Shown here piece by piece: positions 63,421 through 64,000 of a stretch of 64,000 nucleotides of DNA. This DNA is from Bacteroidota bacterium. GTDB taxonomy: Bacteria; Bacteroidota; Bacteroidia; Bacteroidales; Paludibacteraceae. Position 1 is the first letter of the stretch; each line of letters starts with the position of its first letter. Under the pieces are notes generated by a model. That model saw only the letters and a program-made list of their open reading frames with translations, did not search any database and was not told the DNA's origin. The stretch covers positions 1 to 64,000 of the forward strand of contig JAEWAN010000032.1 of the NCBI GenBank assembly GCA_023391625.1, read 5' to 3'. Position numbers and translations under genes: made by a program.

Positions 63421-64000
63421 CTATTTATTTTCAAAAACCAATTGGTCGTTTTTCATATCCACTACGATTGTTTTTGAGTTGTCCACCGTACCGGCTATAA
63501 TCTGTTTAGACAAGTCGTTCAGCATATAACGCTGTATAGCCCTTTTAACCGGACGTGCGCCAAACTGCGGATCAAACCCTTCCTGCGACAGGAATTTTAT
63601 AGCCCGGTCTGTAATATCCAGGTCAATGCCATTCTGCTTCAACGAACGTTGAACACCGTTTATCTGCAGACGAACTATGTTTTCAATTTCATGCTGGTTC
63701 AATGGTGAGAACATAATAAGTTCGTCAATACGGTTCAGAAATTCCGGACGTATGGTTTGTTTCAACAGTTCAAACACCTCACCTTTTGTTTTCTCTACAA
63801 CTTCATCATGATTTTCCGGCGTTATTTTGGCAAAATTCTCCCGAATCAGGTTAGACCCCATATTAGATGTCATAATGATAATTGTATTCTTAAAGTTTAC
63901 GGTACGTCCCTTATTGTCGGTCAACCTTCCATCGTCCAACACCTGTAACAAGATATTAAACACATCCGGATGGGCTTTTTCTATTTCATCAAACAGAACC
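63421..64000 (-). CDS. clpB: ATP-dependent chaperone ClpB, C-terminal fragment
   Basis: The last ~192 residues of ClpB, running off the right edge. The second Walker B VLFDEIEKAHPDV begins at the window end and is followed by LLQVLDDGRLTDNKGRTV, IIIMTSNMGS and the sensor region IRPEFLNRIDELIMFSPL. The C-terminal small domain ends with GFDPQFGARPVKRAIQRYML. ClpB is the hexameric disaggregase that works with DnaK after heat stress. The GTG at 63963 is internal, not a start. Confidence 0.93.
   Translation of the reverse strand, partial: VLFDEIEKAHPDVFNILLQVLDDGRLTDNKGRTVNFKNTIIIMTSNMGSNLIRENFAKITPENHDEVVEKTKGEVFELLKQTIRPEFLNRIDELIMFSPLNQHEIENIVRLQINGVQRSLKQNGIDLDITDRAIKFLSQEGFDPQFGARPVKRAIQRYMLNDLSKQIIAGTVDNSKTIVVDMKNDQLVFENK

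Noticed and set aside
63421..63963. Free-standing 180-residue AAA+ protein starting at GTG 63963
   Set aside because: The frame continues to the window edge with VLFDEIEKAHPDV, so it is an internal part of ClpB.
1..64000. CRISPR array or rRNA genes
   Set aside because: No regularly spaced repeats were found. No rRNA sequence was found; the TCACCTCCT at 9840-9879 is only a hairpin arm.

Overview
The window looks like chromosomal DNA of a Bacteroidales bacterium (Bacteroidota). The reasons are: promoters with a TAnnTTTG -7 box and a TTG/TTTG -33 element about 20 bases upstream; AT-rich intergenic DNA with long-stem terminators; many SusC/TonB-type, lipoprotein and OMPP1/FadL-type envelope genes; an NVEALA peptide locus; the DUF1599 - BT_3928-like - tpiA gene order; and lipid A and CarB proteins of Bacteroidota type. 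An Odoribacteraceae or Porphyromonadaceae-like member is possible, but that is a guess.

Left end (1-6.7 kb): accessory DNA. The end of an IS3-type element lies at the window edge. Next comes a small genomic island bounded by a 16-base direct repeat (434-449 and 6612-6627). The right copy is the 3' end of a complete tRNA-Asp gene. The island carries a three-component ABC (ABC-3C type) conflict system: a PD-(D/E)xK-like nuclease split by a frameshift, a middle component and a DUF3732/SMC-like ATPase. It also carries an unknown protein with a possible NTF2-like C-terminus and a decayed tyrosine recombinase next to the tRNA. This is the most likely biological-conflict system in the window.

Core region (6.9-15.4 kb): purU and a long-chain acyl-CoA ligase on +, then a minus-strand operon thrA (aspartokinase-homoserine dehydrogenase), an FKBP lipoprotein, a DUF4827-like lipoprotein and glmM. 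A tRNA-Arg(TCT) follows, with a near-ideal promoter and a terminator. Then comes a 1.5 kb AT-rich gene desert leading to an NVEALA peptide gene, a propeller lipoprotein and a small plug-like secreted protein (16.9-18.7 kb), and a DUF3089 lipoprotein.

20-40.9 kb: ligA, a DUF6913-like gene and dapA (minus); DUF1599, a BT_3928-like membrane protein and tpiA (plus); an OMPP1/FadL-type outer-membrane protein with a strange low-complexity secreted protein; ftcD; mazG and a YjdM/PhnA zinc-ribbon protein; a flavin reductase-like protein; mtaB; an M3 oligopeptidase; a CBM9-like protein; a PlsC-like acyltransferase; a cyclophilin and an RhlE-type helicase.

41-64 kb: two carbamoyl-phosphate synthases, one a CarA-CarB fusion and one a stand-alone CarB 13 kb away. 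Between them lie a lipocalin, a TonB-dependent receptor, a minus-strand run (M16 protease, O-methyltransferase, thioesterase, MIP18/DUF59, lpxH), an AraC regulator, a 0.77 kb gap with a candidate structured RNA, a MalY/PatB-type C-S lyase, and hisB coupled to an alkaline-phosphatase-superfamily protein that has apparently lost its catalytic residues. The window ends inside clpB.
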